This document shows, one piece after another, positions 18,709 to 25,892 of a stretch of DNA of 64,000 nt (its first letter is position 1; each line of letters opens with the position of its first letter). This stretch comes from an uncultured Nioella sp. (GTDB taxonomy: Bacteria > Pseudomonadota > Alphaproteobacteria > Rhodobacterales > Rhodobacteraceae). Position numbers and translations under genes: made by a program. The notes under the pieces were generated by a model. It was not told where the DNA came from. It saw only the letters and a program-made list of their open reading frames with translations, and made no database searches. The stretch is from positions 625,001-689,000 of the forward strand of contig CANMJH010000002.1 of the NCBI GenBank assembly GCA_947498125.1. The letters run 5' to 3'.

Positions 18709-19731
18709 ATGCACGCTCCTAACTGGATTGTGTCAGCCCCGGCGCGGGTTGGCCTTGTTGCGCCTGCCATCCAAATTCGGGATGGCCACAAAGGCGTTGT
18801 TCTTGTGATTACCGTTGCGCTTTGTGCGTCGTTTTTATCCGAGCATTACGGCGCGCCTGTGATGTTGTTTGCATTGCTGATCGGCATGGCCTTCCATTTT
18901 TTGGCAGACGATCCGCGCTGCTGCCCTGGGGTCGAGTTCTGCTCGAAAACCCTGTTGCGGGCGGGCGTTGCCCTGCTTGGGTTCCGCCTTAGCCTTGCGG
19001 ATGTCGCGGCTCAGGGTTGGGCGTCGGCGGGTGTGATTATTGGGCTTGTCGCATTGACCATCGCTTCGGGCGTTTTACTTGCGCCGCTGATGCGGCGATC
19101 CGCCCAAATGGGCGTTTTGGCGGGCGGCGCTGTCGCCATATGTGGTGCGTCGGCCGCGCTGGCAATATCGGCGGTGATGCCAAAGCGCGAGGGGCTGGAT
19201 GGCGACACGCTGTTCACTGTGGTCGCCGTCACCACTATGTCGACTATTGCGATGGTGGCCTATCCGATGCTCTTTTCGGCCTTGGGGTATAGCGACGCCG
19301 AGGCGGGTTTCCTGATTGGCGCAACGATCCATGATGTCGCCCAAGTTGTTGGGGCTGGCTACACGATCAGCGAAGAGGCGGGCGGTGTCGCGACATTGAC
19401 CAAGCTAATGCGGGTTCTGCTTTTGCCTGCAATCTGTGTAATCCTGACGCTGACCTATCGTGCGCCTGATGCAAAAGGCGTTCGCCTACCGCTCTTTGTG
19501 GTGCTTTTTATGGTGTTCGTCGTCATCAACTCGACCGGAGTTTTGCCAGACACTCTGGTGGCGCTTCTTGTTGAAACCAGCCGTTGGATGCTGGTCATTG
19601 CCATTGCGGCGCTGGGTGTGAAAACATCGCTGGGCGTGATGGCCGGGCTTGGCGCGCGGCATATTTTGTTGATCTTCATCCCCACACTGTTTTTGCTCGG
19701 CGCAGCGATGCTTGCGATGCCGCTTGTCTGA
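18709..19731 (+). CDS. YeiH/UPF0324 family exporter, CuyZ/TauZ-like (sulfite export candidate)
   Basis: The 340-residue membrane protein (Cons_hypoth698, PF03601 type) has about ten hydrophobic spans. Typical segments are LLRAGVALLGFRLSLADV, GGAVAICGASAALAISAVMP and IGATIHDVAQVVGAGY. ATG 18709 was preferred because AAGGTGAG lies about 10 bases upstream; GTG 18694 is an alternative. Proteins of this family encoded beside taurine and cysteate genes (TauZ, CuyZ) are the proposed exporters of the sulfite released on desulfonation. That role fits here, where CuyA would produce toxic sulfite in the cytoplasm. Transport has not been shown for this protein. Confidence 0.85.
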   Translation: MHAPNWIVSAPARVGLVAPAIQIRDGHKGVVLVITVALCASFLSEHYGAPVMLFALLIGMAFHFLADDPRCCPGVEFCSKTLLRAGVALLGFRLSLADVAAQGWASAGVIIGLVALTIASGVLLAPLMRRSAQMGVLAGGAVAICGASAALAISAVMPKREGLDGDTLFTVVAVTTMSTIAMVAYPMLFSALGYSDAEAGFLIGATIHDVAQVVGAGYTISEEAGGVATLTKLMRVLLLPAICVILTLTYRAPDAKGVRLPLFVVLFMVFVVINSTGVLPDTLVALLVETSRWMLVIAIAALGVKTSLGVMAGLGARHILLIFIPTLFLLGAAMLAMPLV

Positions 19732-19767
19732 GTCCACTTATACGCAAGCTAAATACTGGAGATTGAA

Positions 19768-20148
19768 ATGAAACCTGAACTTATCACTGCCAAAGGCGCT
19801 CCTCCTGCGGTTGGCCCTTATAGCCACGCAGCAAAACACGGTGGGTTGGTCTATTGCTCTGGCTGTCTTGCACTTGATGGCGACGCCAAATTTCTGGGCG
19901 GATCAGCGGCCGAGCAAGCCGAGGTTGCGCTGAGCAATTTGGATAAAGTCCTGACAGCATCCGGCGCATCGCGCGATAGCGTGATCAAGACTGTGGTCTT
20001 CTTGACGGATATGGCGGATTTCCCGGCTGTGAACGAAGTTTACTCTGCCTTCTTTGGCGATCATCGCCCGGCCCGGTCTTGCGTGGCGGTTGCCCAACTG
20101 CCCCTCGGTGCGATTGTTGAGATTGAGGCCGTCGCCGCCACCGAGTGA
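19768..20148 (+). CDS. RidA-family enamine/imine deaminase
   Basis: The 126-residue YjgF/YER057c/UK114-family protein is of normal length. Key features are the N-terminal AVGPYSHAAKHGGLVYCSG and the catalytic arginine in PARSCVAVAQLPLGAIVEIEA. RidA hydrolyses reactive 2-aminoacrylate and related enamines released by PLP lyases, giving keto acids and ammonium. As the last gene of a cluster whose first gene, cuyA, releases aminoacrylate, it very likely detoxifies that product and protects PLP enzymes, including the neighbouring aminotransferase. A terminator follows after 25 bases. Confidence 0.92.
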   Translation: MKPELITAKGAPPAVGPYSHAAKHGGLVYCSGCLALDGDAKFLGGSAAEQAEVALSNLDKVLTASGASRDSVIKTVVFLTDMADFPAVNEVYSAFFGDHRPARSCVAVAQLPLGAIVEIEAVAATE

Positions 20149-20173
20149 TGCGCTCAAATCAACGACGATTTTG

Positions 20174-20205
20174 CAGGCTGTCCTTTTCAAAGGGCAGCCT
20201 GTTTT
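20174..20205 (+). terminator. Terminator at the end of the cysteate cluster
   Basis: A 13-bp stem, CAGGCTGTCCTTT (20174-20186) with AAAGGGCAGCCTG (20189-20201), has one T-G pair and a 2-base loop as drawn, and is followed by TTTT. It lies between the convergent ridA-like and modC genes, so it may stop transcription from both sides. Confidence 0.8.
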
Positions 20206-20209
20206 CACA

Positions 20210-21271
20210 TCACCCGTCGCGTGCGACGGACATGGATTTGACCATAGCAAATACATGATCGCCCACCTGAAGGTTCAGGTTGCGGACCGAGCGTTTGGTA
20301 ATCCTCGCCATTAGTGGGCTGCCATCGTGGTCCAGAGCGACCAAGGCGCCGGTTGAGGGGCCGGGCCGGATCTCAGTTATTGTGACGGGCAGAATATTTA
20401 GGGCGCTTGTTCCCTCTGGCTTTGTGGTCATCAACATGACGTCGCGCGCGTCAATCCGGAGGCGCATCTCTTGTCCCAGAGTGCCCACAACCCCCGGTAT
20501 CCACAAAGGGGTCGCGCCGAAGCGCAGTTCGGTTAAATGATCTTCTGGGGCGTGTCCGGTCACTTTTGCGGCGAAGATAGTCGACGCCAATTTGCGGCTA
20601 TGGCGTTGATCCAACCCTTCGCCAGCAAAGATGCGATCAACCGGGCCATTTGCAATCACACGGCCTTGCTCCATCAACAGCATTCGGTCGGCGAGCCTTG
20701 CGACCTCATCCATTGCGTGGCTGACATAGATGATGGGTAGGTTCGACTGATCGCGCAACCGCTCAAAATAGGGCAGCAGCTCTTCTTTGCGGGCCTGATC
20801 AAGGGCCGACAGCGGTTCATCCATCAGCAGGATATCGGGTTTGGACAGCAAAGCGCGCCCAAGCGCCACCCGCTGCGCCTCGCCGCCGGATAAGGTTGCT
20901 GGCTGGCGGGTCAACAAACCTTCCAAGCCCAAAAGCGCGGCCATATCTGGCACGCCATCCTTATTTGGGGCGCCATAGGTCAAATTACGCTCAACCGTCA
21001 TATGGGGGAACAGGCGCGCCTCTTGAAACACCATGCCGATGCGCCGTTTTGACGGTGGAACGTGGACGCCCGAAGCACTGTCAAAAAGCACCCGATCCCC
21101 AAAGGTCACGCGTCCCGATTTTGGGCGCAATAGGCCCGCGATGACATTCAGCGCTGTTGACTTTCCCGCGCCAGATGGTCCGAAGAACGCGGTAACACCG
21201 GGGCCAAGATCGGCTTCCATCTCGACCGAGGCTTTGCCAAAACTATGGGTAAAGGCGATGTGCAGGCTCAT
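20210..21271 (-). CDS. modC: Molybdate ABC transporter, ATP-binding protein ModC
   Basis: The 353-residue protein has an N-terminal ABC domain with Walker A GPSGAGKST (about 31-39), signature LSGGEAQRVALGRAL, Walker B ILLMDEPLSALD and switch YVSHAMDEV. The C-terminal part (about 290-350; LNILPVTITEIRPGPSTGAL, VRNLNLQVGDHVFAMVKS) is a TOBE domain that senses molybdate. It powers molybdate uptake through ModB. Its start overlaps the modB stop by 4 bases, and it is the last gene of modABC. Confidence 0.95.
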   Translation of the reverse strand: MSLHIAFTHSFGKASVEMEADLGPGVTAFFGPSGAGKSTALNVIAGLLRPKSGRVTFGDRVLFDSASGVHVPPSKRRIGMVFQEARLFPHMTVERNLTYGAPNKDGVPDMAALLGLEGLLTRQPATLSGGEAQRVALGRALLSKPDILLMDEPLSALDQARKEELLPYFERLRDQSNLPIIYVSHAMDEVARLADRMLLMEQGRVIANGPVDRIFAGEGLDQRHSRKLASTIFAAKVTGHAPEDHLTELRFGATPLWIPGVVGTLGQEMRLRIDARDVMLMTTKPEGTSALNILPVTITEIRPGPSTGALVALDHDGSPLMARITKRSVRNLNLQVGDHVFAMVKSMSVARDG

Positions 21272-21957
21272 CCTTGAACCTTTCGCCGCATACGGGCCGA
21301 TAGGGCCTCGGATAGGATCAAAGCAAGCGCTGAAATGGCTACGGAAAAGAGGATCAGCCGGGTCGCCGCGCCTTCTTGGCCGGGCACTTGCAGGAACGCA
21401 TAAATGGCCGTGGGAATGGTTTGGGTCTGGCCGGGGATATTCGACACGAAAGTGATCGTTGCCCCAAATTCGCCCAAGGCTTTGGCAAATCCCAATACAA
21501 ATCCAGCAGCAATGCCCGGCAAGCTGAGCGGCAGCGTGATTGTCAAGAATACCCGCAGTCTCGACGCGCCGAGCGTCGCGGCAGCGTCTTCAAGTTTCGG
21601 ATCGACGGCCTCAACCGCCAGCCGGATCGCACGGACCATCAAAGGAAATGCCATGATGGCAGCGGCCAATGCCGCGCCGGTCCAGCGAAAAGCAAGGGAA
21701 ACTCCTAGCGCCCAATCCAACGCTTGGCCAAGCGGTCCGGTGCGCCCAAATAAAACCAGCAGCACATAGCCGGTTACAACAGGAGGCAAGACCAAAGGCA
21801 GATGCACAAGGATATTGAGCGCGCCTTTCCCGCGAAAGTCCCGACGCGCCAAAATCGTTGCAATCCAGATGGCGAAAGGAAGGCTGAGGATCACCGCCCA
21901 AAGCGCGATCTTCAGGGACAGTCCAACAATCGCCCATTCTGCCGCACCAAGGATCAT
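21268..21957 (-). CDS. modB: Molybdate ABC transporter permease ModB
   Basis: The 229-residue inner-membrane protein has about five or six spans. The cytoplasmic EAA-like coupling loop is LEDAAATLGASRLRVFLTIT, and the ModB signature GFAKALGEFGATITFVSNIPG follows. It forms the channel for molybdate delivered by ModA. It overlaps both neighbours by 4 bases (modA stop and modC start), so the three genes are one translationally coupled unit. Confidence 0.95.
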   Translation of the reverse strand: MILGAAEWAIVGLSLKIALWAVILSLPFAIWIATILARRDFRGKGALNILVHLPLVLPPVVTGYVLLVLFGRTGPLGQALDWALGVSLAFRWTGAALAAAIMAFPLMVRAIRLAVEAVDPKLEDAAATLGASRLRVFLTITLPLSLPGIAAGFVLGFAKALGEFGATITFVSNIPGQTQTIPTAIYAFLQVPGQEGAATRLILFSVAISALALILSEALSARMRRKVQG

Positions 21958-22685
21958 GGCAACACCTCGAAGCCGTGATCCAAAAAGATTGCCTCAGCAG
22001 TTAAAAGCGCGGCAAAGAGAGCAGCAGCCTCGGGATGAGGGGCGTCCGACAAAAGGCCAATGGGGTATAATATGGGATCGTGATGATCTGCAGGAATGGT
22101 GGCGGCGATGGTCACTTGCGGTTCCGCCACGACATCGGATTGATAGACAAGCGCGCGGGGTACCTCGCCGCGCGCAACAAGAGACAGAGCAACACGGACG
22201 TTTTCAGTCTGAACAAGACGCGGCGCAAATTCGTCATAGCGCCCAAGATGTTCAAGGCTTTGCCGTGCATAGATGCCAGCAGGGACGGCGAGCACAAACC
22301 CGGACGCGATTTGTGCATCTTCTGGAAGGGCGCTTAGGGCAGTTGTAAGGTCTGTTGGGCTTTCAACTTGATCCGCAGGCGCCGCCAATACCATCGCATT
22401 GCTTACCAAATTTTGTCGACGCGATAGCAGACCTTGGGCGTCTAGATGATCCATCCAAGCGCTATTGGCCGAGATAAAGATATCGGCGGGTGCGCCGGCC
22501 TCAAGCTGCCGGGCCAAGGTCGCGCTGCCTGCATAAGACACTGCCACCGGCGCGCCGGGCCAACTGGCGATAAATTCGTCCAACGCGCCGCGCATGCTGG
22601 CCGCTGCAAAGATCAAAAGATCCTCTGCACGGGCCGGTAGCGCGGTCAAAATGATGGCAAAAGACAATGCGATGAAACGCGGCAT
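21954..22685 (-). CDS. modA: Molybdate-binding periplasmic protein ModA
   Basis: The 243-residue protein has a signal peptide (about 1-20, ending ALPARA) followed by the ModA opening EDLLIFAAASMRGALDEF, then VSYAGSATLARQLEAGAPAD, which holds the oxyanion-binding serines. It captures molybdate in the periplasm. It is the first gene of modABC and is divergent from the S49 peptidase across 162 bases. No ModE-type palindrome could be recognised by eye in that region. Confidence 0.94.
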   Translation of the reverse strand: MPRFIALSFAIILTALPARAEDLLIFAAASMRGALDEFIASWPGAPVAVSYAGSATLARQLEAGAPADIFISANSAWMDHLDAQGLLSRRQNLVSNAMVLAAPADQVESPTDLTTALSALPEDAQIASGFVLAVPAGIYARQSLEHLGRYDEFAPRLVQTENVRVALSLVARGEVPRALVYQSDVVAEPQVTIAATIPADHHDPILYPIGLLSDAPHPEAAALFAALLTAEAIFLDHGFEVLP

Positions 22686-22847
22686 AAGGGGCCTTTAATT
22701 GGTCAGCTCATTGCCAAATACCATCCACGGGCCTGTGCTGCCAGCATTGCAACGGAAAATTGGCATTGCGGCGACTAGGACACAAGTTTGGCTTTTCCGC
22801 TCGCCTGCGCCTTGTAGCCGGGCAGAGGGAGTTCTACATCGCCAAGT

Positions 22848-23648
22848 ATGAAGCGCTTCATCCCTTTTATGTCGTCTCCGCCCCGCGTCGCCGTTATTCG
22901 GTTGTCGGGCGCAATTGCCGCGTCGGGCCGGTCAGGTGTCTTAAATGATGCGACCATGGCACCCGTAATCGAGAGGGCCTTTCGCAAGGGTAAACCCAAG
23001 GCGGTTGCTCTTTTGATAAACTCGCCCGGCGGCTCGCCCGCGCAATCGTCCCTTATTGCGGCGCGCATACGGCGGTTGGCCGATGAAAAAGAGCTGCCGG
23101 TGCATTGCTTTGTTGAAGATGTGGCGGCTTCGGGCGGCTACTGGTTGGCCTGCGCCGCGGATGACATCTGGCTTGACGCAAGCTCGATCGCCGGGTCCAT
23201 CGGGGTCATCTCGGCCTCATTTGGTCTCCAAGAATTTATTGCCCGCCACGGGATTGAGCGGCGCGTGCATACGTCAGGCAAAGATAAGTCCATGCTGGAC
23301 CCGTTCCGCGCCGAACGTGACGAAGATATCGACCGTTTGAAGGCGCTACAGGCGCAAATCCACGAAAGCTTCATTGATCACGTAAAATCGCGCCGGGGCG
23401 ACCGGCTGAGTGATGACCAAGACCTCTTTACCGGCGAATTCTGGGCAGGTCGAAAAGCCGTTGATCTGGGTTTGGCCGATGGCATCGCGCATCTGGTGCC
23501 AAAAATGAAAGAGATTTACGGCGATAAAACCCAGTTTGTTGTTCACGGCCCCAAACGGGGGCTTTTCCAACGCTTTGGGGCGTCGGTTGTTTCTGAAACC
23601 GTTGGTCAGATCGAGGAACGGGCCCATTGGGCGCGGTTTGGTCTGTAA
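22848..23648 (+). CDS. S49-family (SppA-like) serine peptidase
   Basis: The 266-residue ClpP/crotonase-fold peptidase has catalytic Ser95 in DVAASGGYW and a Lys in SGKDKSML (Lys145 or Lys147), the Ser/Lys dyad of signal-peptide peptidase A. INSPGGSPAQS is the oxyanion/substrate strand. It has about half the length of E. coli SppA, as is normal for the one-domain form. No clear N-terminal membrane span or signal peptide is seen, so it may act in the cytoplasm or be attached peripherally. Its stop (23646-23648) is directly followed by the ATG of the small zinc-ribbon protein gene. Confidence 0.9.
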   Translation: MKRFIPFMSSPPRVAVIRLSGAIAASGRSGVLNDATMAPVIERAFRKGKPKAVALLINSPGGSPAQSSLIAARIRRLADEKELPVHCFVEDVAASGGYWLACAADDIWLDASSIAGSIGVISASFGLQEFIARHGIERRVHTSGKDKSMLDPFRAERDEDIDRLKALQAQIHESFIDHVKSRRGDRLSDDQDLFTGEFWAGRKAVDLGLADGIAHLVPKMKEIYGDKTQFVVHGPKRGLFQRFGASVVSETVGQIEERAHWARFGL

Positions 23649-23825
23649 ATGATCGTCAAGATTGTCACATTTTTTCTGATCGGAATGGCCGTGATGGCCA
23701 TGTTCGGTCGTTTGCGCTTTCCGGGCGGCGCACGCGGGTTGCCGCGCCCCAGAACTTGCCCCGATTGCCGACGCATTTCAATTACTGGTGGCCCCTGTCG
23801 CCACTGCAAAGAGGGACAAGGCTAG
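23649..23825 (+). CDS. 58-residue membrane protein with zinc-ribbon motif
   Basis: This is a short ORF abutting the S49 peptidase stop codon. It translates as one N-terminal hydrophobic span (IVKIVTFFLIGMAVMAMFG, about residues 2-20), a basic linker rich in Gly, Arg and Pro, and a C-terminal pair CPDC (about 39-42) and CRHC (about 51-54) that should bind one zinc. The layout of a membrane anchor plus rubredoxin-like knuckle, and the tight packing between two real genes, make it convincing. Similar tiny proteins without known function occur in other Rhodobacteraceae as far as I recall. It could link the peptidase or exchanger to a partner. Confidence 0.75.
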   Translation: MIVKIVTFFLIGMAVMAMFGRLRFPGGARGLPRPRTCPDCRRISITGGPCRHCKEGQG

Positions 23826-23827
23826 CT

Positions 23828-24796
23828 GTGCTGATCCAAGAGTTTCTGTTGGCGGGCCTCGGCCTGATTATTCTTTTGTTGGCTGGCGATACGCTGGTGC
23901 GCGGCGCAGTTAACCTAAGCTTGCGTCTCGGTATTCCGGCGATGATCGTCAGTTTGACCATCGTGGCGTTTGGAACGTCTGCGCCCGAATTGCTGATCTC
24001 GATCAGTGCAATTTGGGACGGGGTGCCGGGCTTGGCGATGGGTAACGTGGTCGGTTCGAATACGGCCAACATCCTTATGGTGCTTGGTATTCCAGCGTTG
24101 ATTGCCGGGCTTGATACTTCTGAGTGCAATAGTCAGAGAAACTACCTTTTCATGATCGGCGCGACGCTGGTCTTTATGGTTTTGGCCTTTTTTGGTCCCT
24201 TCACATGGTGGCACGGCCTGATCTTGGTGGCGGGTCTCTTTTATATGCTAGGCGAGGCAGCCTATTCTGCACGCTGTCACCGACGTGATGCGGCGGGCTC
24301 TGCGGCTGAAATGGAAGAAGAGGAAGAAGTTGAGGGCGCTGACCCGTCACTGGCCGGTTGGAAAATCGGCCTTTTCCTTGTGCTGGGTCTTATCGGTTTG
24401 CCGCTTGGTGCTGACCTGCTGGTTGACAGCTCGGTCGTGATTGCCACGCATTTCGGTGTGAGTGAGACCGCAATCGGGCTGACGCTTGTGGCCGTTGGGA
24501 CATCGTTGCCAGAGTTGGCCACAACCGTGATGGCCGCGCTGCGCCGCCATGCCGAGGTTGCACTGGGCAACGTCATCGGCTCGAATGTGTTCAACCTTTT
24601 GGGGATCATTGGTGTCGCCTCGCTTGTCGGGCCGATCCCAGTTGCCGCTGAAATTCTGACCTTTGACCTTTGGGTGATGCTGGCAGCTTCGCTTCTGATC
24701 ATTCCTTATGTGTTCTGGCGCTGGAAATTTGGCCGCCTTACTGGTCTGGCTTTCTCAGCGCTTTACATCATTTATATTGTAATGGTGCTCATCTAA
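23828..24796 (+). CDS. Calcium/sodium antiporter, CaCA (YrbG-like) family
   Basis: The 322-residue membrane protein has two inverted alpha-repeats, each with the signature of the family: VAFGTSAPELLIS in the first half and VAVGTSLPELATT in the second, each followed by LGNVIGSN-type sequence. A very acidic loop (MEEEEEVEG) joins the halves. The GTG start at 23828 is preceded by GAGGGACAAGG inside the end of the small gene before it. It would exchange cytoplasmic calcium or another cation for sodium or protons. Three bases separate it from the zinc-ribbon gene, indicating one operon with the S49 peptidase. Confidence 0.92.
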   Translation: MLIQEFLLAGLGLIILLLAGDTLVRGAVNLSLRLGIPAMIVSLTIVAFGTSAPELLISISAIWDGVPGLAMGNVVGSNTANILMVLGIPALIAGLDTSECNSQRNYLFMIGATLVFMVLAFFGPFTWWHGLILVAGLFYMLGEAAYSARCHRRDAAGSAAEMEEEEEVEGADPSLAGWKIGLFLVLGLIGLPLGADLLVDSSVVIATHFGVSETAIGLTLVAVGTSLPELATTVMAALRRHAEVALGNVIGSNVFNLLGIIGVASLVGPIPVAAEILTFDLWVMLAASLLIIPYVFWRWKFGRLTGLAFSALYIIYIVMVLI

Positions 24797-24808
24797 GCGG
24801 AGGCGCAT

Positions 24809-25585
24809 ATGACTGCATTGGTAACGGGCGCCGCCCGGCGGCTGGGCCGCGCTATGGCGCTGGGTCTTGCAGAGGCGGGCCATGATGTTGCGGTTCACTA
24901 TGCCGGGTCTAAGGATGACGCTGACGACACAGTTGCAGCGCTCAAAGCGCTTGGTGTGAATGCTGTGGCCCTCCAAGCTGATTTGACACAAGAGGAGGAA
25001 ACGCAAGCGCTGCTGCCACGTGCAGCCGAAGCCCTTGGCGCGCCGATTACGCATTTGATCAACAATGCCTCGATCTTTGAATATGACACCTTAGAAACGG
25101 CCAGCCGCGTCAGCTGGGACCGGCATATCGAGTCGAACCTGCGTGCGCCTTTTGTTTTGACCCAAGCGCTTGCCGCGCAAATCCCTGATCCGGACCTGGA
25201 TGAAAACAGGGAGCCGTTGGCCAAGGGATTGATCGTCAATATGATCGATCAAAGAGTGCGCAAGATAACTCCTGAATTCATGAGCTACACAATTGCCAAA
25301 ATGGGCCTTTGGGCCTTTACGCGAACGTCGGCCCAAGCGCTTGCGCCGAAGGTGCGGGTCAATGCGATCGGGCCGGGGCCAACTTTGATCGGCGCACGGC
25401 AAAGTGAGACTCACTTCCTGCGGCAGCGTCAGAACACCGTTTTGGGGCGTGGTGCGGATGAAGAGGGCATCGTTGATGCCTTGATGTATTTGGTCAACGC
25501 CCGCGCCGTAACGGGACAGCTGATCTGCGTGGATGGCGGACAACACCTTGGATGGCAAACGCCCGATATTTTAGGGGTTGAGTAG
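24809..25585 (+). CDS. Short-chain dehydrogenase, pteridine-reductase (FolM)-like
   Basis: The 258-residue Rossmann-fold SDR has cofactor motif VTGAARRLGRAMA, NNAS motif LINNASIFEYD, a catalytic Tyr-x3-Lys in MSYTIAKMGLW, and the C-terminal GPGPTLIGARQSE. The arginine after TGAAR and the form GAARRLGRA are typical of NADPH-dependent pteridine reductase-like SDRs, which reduce dihydrobiopterin, dihydromonapterin or folates. A general SDR is the alternative. GGAGG precedes the ATG. It follows the antiporter by 12 bases. Confidence 0.85.
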   Translation: MTALVTGAARRLGRAMALGLAEAGHDVAVHYAGSKDDADDTVAALKALGVNAVALQADLTQEEETQALLPRAAEALGAPITHLINNASIFEYDTLETASRVSWDRHIESNLRAPFVLTQALAAQIPDPDLDENREPLAKGLIVNMIDQRVRKITPEFMSYTIAKMGLWAFTRTSAQALAPKVRVNAIGPGPTLIGARQSETHFLRQRQNTVLGRGADEEGIVDALMYLVNARAVTGQLICVDGGQHLGWQTPDILGVE

Positions 25586-25892
25586 CCCTCTCGCGGTCTC
25601 ATTTTTGAAAAAAAACTGACTTGTCCACCGTTAACGTTAAGGTAACAACAGTATTACAGTTCCGTGAATTCCCCTGATGCATCGTTAACGAATATATTTT
25701 TTCGCTTTAAGATCAGTTACTTAAAATATCGCCTAAAAAATAGGCAAACTGATGAAATGAGCCAAAAACAACGAAAAATTCGGGATGCCAAGGTTTTATC
25801 CTAAAGGTTATCCACAGATTCCGTGGACAAGGTTTTTCTTGAACTCACTTCTGGGACGTTGCAGCCGAGATGGGAATCGATTCAACTAGGCC
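25586..25892. other. AT-rich intergenic region with DnaA-box-like sites upstream of uvrC
   Basis: This 307-base region is much more AT-rich than its surroundings (runs such as ATATATTTTTT and CCTAAAAAATAGG). It holds three 9-mers resembling DnaA boxes: TTGTCCACC (25621-25629), the exact consensus TTATCCACA (25808-25816), and the reverse-strand TTGTCCACG at 25822-25830. The last two form an inverted pair. Several GTTAACG/TTAACGTTAA elements are also present. The alphaproteobacterial SOS box GTTC-N7-GTTC was looked for and not seen. It must contain the uvrC promoter; any replication role is speculative. Confidence 0.55.

Noticed and set aside
22080-22640. Plus-strand ORFs opposite modA
   Set aside because: Antisense shadows of a well-supported periplasmic binding protein gene.
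22686-22847. ModE site or molybdenum-cofactor riboswitch before modA
   Set aside because: No ModE-type palindrome and no convincing riboswitch fold could be seen in 162 bases.
25586-25892. LexA/SOS box before uvrC
   Set aside because: The alphaproteobacterial pattern GTTC-N7-GTTC was searched by eye and not found.
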